Assembly (NCBI GenBank): GCA_003529325.1
Contig: DPVW01000442.1
Span: forward strand, 1,129 to 8,346
Source of the DNA: Candidatus Latescibacterota bacterium
GTDB lineage: Bacteria > Latescibacterota > UBA2968 > UBA8231
Length of the DNA: 7,218 nucleotides
Direction: 5' to 3'
This document shows positions 6,357 to 7,218 of the stretch, in pieces. How positions within the stretch are numbered: the stretch's first letter is position 1; each line of letters starts with the position of its first letter. The notes under the pieces are model-generated. The model did not search any database, had not been told where the DNA came from, and saw nothing but the letters and a program-made list of their open reading frames with translations. The translations under genes and the position numbers were made by a program.

Positions 6357-6770
6357 TCCTGGTTGGGTGACAGGGAATGGGGAGATGAGGAAGGCGGGGA
6401 GGTCGACGAGACGTGCTGCAGGTCCATCATCACCGCCCCCCATCGTAAACGGACCTGCCGAAATGAGGATCACGCACTCCGGCCGAATATCCCGGGCCTG
6501 GTCCAGCGTGATGCTCTTGCGTCCCAACTCGAAGACACAATCGATCTCGATGTCGGCCAGGCCCTCTACTACTACCACCTCGCCACGAGCGAACAGTCTA
6601 CCATTGAGGCGGACCTCGACAGGCTCCCCCGCCAGGCGGTCCAATCCAAGAACTGAGTCCTGCTCTAACGCCAGGGCCTCGTCGAGTGACACATGCGTGC
6701 GCGCCAATTCGACACTGGCATTAACCTTGATGTCCTGCAAGGGTCGGTCCGTGCGTTGATCATCAGCCAT
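6302..6770 (-). pseudogene. Broken gene: FliN/SPOA-type segment joined to a frameshifted FGE-sulfatase fragment
   Basis: Counted from an ATG at 6770, residues about 11-69 resemble a FliN/SctQ C-terminal SPOA domain: LDRLAGEPVEVRLNG, then ARGEVVVVE. A second half-domain follows, LADIEIDCVFELGRKSITL, aligning with the start of the first. It then runs straight into sequence typical of a formylglycine-generating-enzyme (FGE-sulfatase) domain: ISAGPFTMGGG, then LVDLPAFLISPFPVT. At about 6361-6368 the FGE reading jumps frame. With one C removed from ACCC it continues NQDYREFVNATSRPTPRHW, a classic continuation, down to about 6302. So there is a 1-base insertion, and the domain is cut after about 50 residues. 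The open frame itself runs on to 6174 as unrelated sequence and back to a GTG at 6833. The ATG has GGAGG only 1 nt before it, so the start is doubtful. This is a dead mosaic, or an original SPOA-FGE fusion that later decayed. Confidence 0.65.
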
Positions 6771-6814
6771 TCCTCCGGTCACGACCTGATGTGATAAAAC
6801 AATAGAACGACCGA

Positions 6815-6846
6815 CGGCCAGCCCCCTCTTCACGTAGGGCTGGCCG
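6815..6846. repeat. Perfect 10-bp inverted repeat with 12-nt loop
   Basis: CGGCCAGCCC (6815-6824) and GGGCTGGCCG (6837-6846) are exact reverse complements. No T-run follows directly on either strand. On the minus strand a T-rich stretch (TTCTATTGTTTTATC) begins about 7 nt later, so a weak terminator reading on that strand is possible. It sits between the broken SPOA/FGE gene and the CRP-like sites. It may mark a boundary of the rearranged region or be a remnant of a repeat element. The stretch 6771-6947 otherwise shows nothing I can identify. Confidence 0.5.
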
Positions 6847-6947
6847 CCGCGGCTGCCACATCGAGCCCAAAGCGCCGGGTGGACCGCCTGGCGTCGCGAA
6901 CTCCCGTGTCAGCGATCAGAAATAACGGCCCTGGGCTCGATGGTGGC

Positions 6948-6999
6948 TGTGACTTCCATCACTTGTGATCGTCATCACGCACTTGTGATCGTCATCACA
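6948..6999. promoter_or_regulatory. Three tandem CRP-like operator sites upstream of the aldose 1-epimerase gene
   Basis: Three copies of the CRP-type pattern TGTGA-N6-TCAC(A) occur in a row: TGTGACTTCCATCACT (6948-6963), TGTGATCGTCATCACG (6964-6979) and TGTGATCGTCATCACA (6984-6999). The third is an exact match to both half-sites, with T/A flanks. Centres are 16 and then 20 bp apart, and the last centre is about 72 bp before the ATG at 7064. CRP/Vfr-family activators use this pattern, and a sugar gene is a sensible target. A TTGACG at 7024-7029 could be a -35, but I see no good -10 at the right distance. Confidence 0.65.
6960..6998. repeat. 19-bp tandem direct repeat containing the second and third CRP-like sites
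   Basis: CACTTGTGATCGTCATCAC occurs at 6960-6978 and again, identically, at 6980-6998, with one G between. The 20-bp period, including the non-conserved spacer TCGTCA, shows recent duplication rather than independent evolution of two sites. Confidence 0.9.
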
Positions 7000-7063
7000 A
7001 TGCCTACTTTCGCGACCCACGAGTTGACGAAGACAGTAGTGCCCCACCCTCGAAAGAGAGATG

Positions 7064-7218
7064 ATGAGCACCGTCACCCGAGATCCCTTCGGCACCACCG
7101 CCCGTGGTCAGGAGGTGGCCGTCTTCACTCTGTCCAACGACAACGGTGCCGTCGTGCGCCTGCTGGAGATCGGTGCCATCGTCGCTGAACTCACAGTCCC
7201 GGACCGACACGGTGAGTT
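7064..7218 (+). CDS. galM: Aldose 1-epimerase (galactose mutarotase family), N-terminal part, cut by the window edge
   Basis: The first 51 residues are visible: MSTVTRDPFGTTARGQEVAVF, then TLSNDNGAVVRLLEIGAIVAELTVPDRHG. The family begins the same way, with FG..xxGQEV..Y/FTL.N.NG, a GAxI strand, and VPDRxG before the DVVLGF motif, which falls outside the window. The enzyme interconverts alpha and beta anomers of aldoses in the cytoplasm or periplasm. No signal peptide is seen, so cytoplasm is likely. Two in-frame ATGs (7061, 7064) compete. The second is preferred because the weak purine-rich ribosome site, GAAAGAGAG, ends directly before the first. Tandem CRP-like sites lie upstream, so control by cAMP or carbon source is likely. 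It is unknown whether further sugar genes follow. Confidence 0.85.
   Translation, partial: MSTVTRDPFGTTARGQEVAVFTLSNDNGAVVRLLEIGAIVAELTVPDRHGE

Noticed and set aside
6363..6759. + strand ORFs of 97 and 130 codons over the SPOA/FGE remnant
   Set aside because: Antisense to sequence with clear protein similarity on the minus strand; no domain or ribosome site.

Overview
The window is GC-rich, gene-dense bacterial DNA, most likely from a proteobacterium. A gammaproteobacterium is the best guess, because CRP-type operator sites precede a sugar gene and the start sites carry Shine-Dalgarno sequences. No RNA gene, CRISPR array or intact mobile element is visible. The assignment rests on gene content and sequence style only.

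Layout. (1) At the left edge, on the + strand, is a short two-helix potassium channel with a C-terminal zinc ribbon (56-445); it may be the remains of a longer channel. (2) Convergent with it is a tight minus-strand cluster read from about 4674 down to 456: a small Rdx/SelW-like protein, LigD, Ku and a TPR protein, with gaps of only 20, 10 and 7 nt. LigD and Ku form a complete two-component bacterial non-homologous end-joining system. (3) Upstream on the same strand, 55 nt away, is an enolase-superfamily (mandelate racemase-like) enzyme (4730-5989). (4) From about 6096 to 6770 lies a scar of gene fragments: the 5' end of a secreted repeat protein on the + strand, meeting head-on a minus-strand remnant that joins FliN/SPOA-type sequence to a frameshifted FGE-sulfatase fragment. 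(5) At the right edge a promoter region holds three tandem CRP-like boxes and leads into the start of a + strand aldose 1-epimerase gene.

The main discovery is the gene at 4447-4674. Ordinary ORF calling misses it because of an in-frame TGA at codon 13. That TGA falls exactly on the second redox residue of the family's CxxC motif (Cys-Ser-Ser-TGA-Gly). It is followed by a 7-bp hairpin whose 5-nt loop carries a GU, as expected of a bacterial SECIS element. The gene is therefore very probably a selenoprotein (CxxU), and it appears to be the first gene of the NHEJ operon. A redox selenoprotein directly linked to LigD and Ku is, to my knowledge, not a described arrangement.

A second new lead is in the last gene of the cluster. 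The TPR protein carries QLDLF, which matches the consensus beta-sliding-clamp binding pentapeptide, in a basic, probably disordered N-terminal region. This suggests that it could connect end joining to the replication clamp. The enzyme upstream and the epimerase downstream of the scar are both carbohydrate-related, and the scar between them indicates past deletion or rearrangement.
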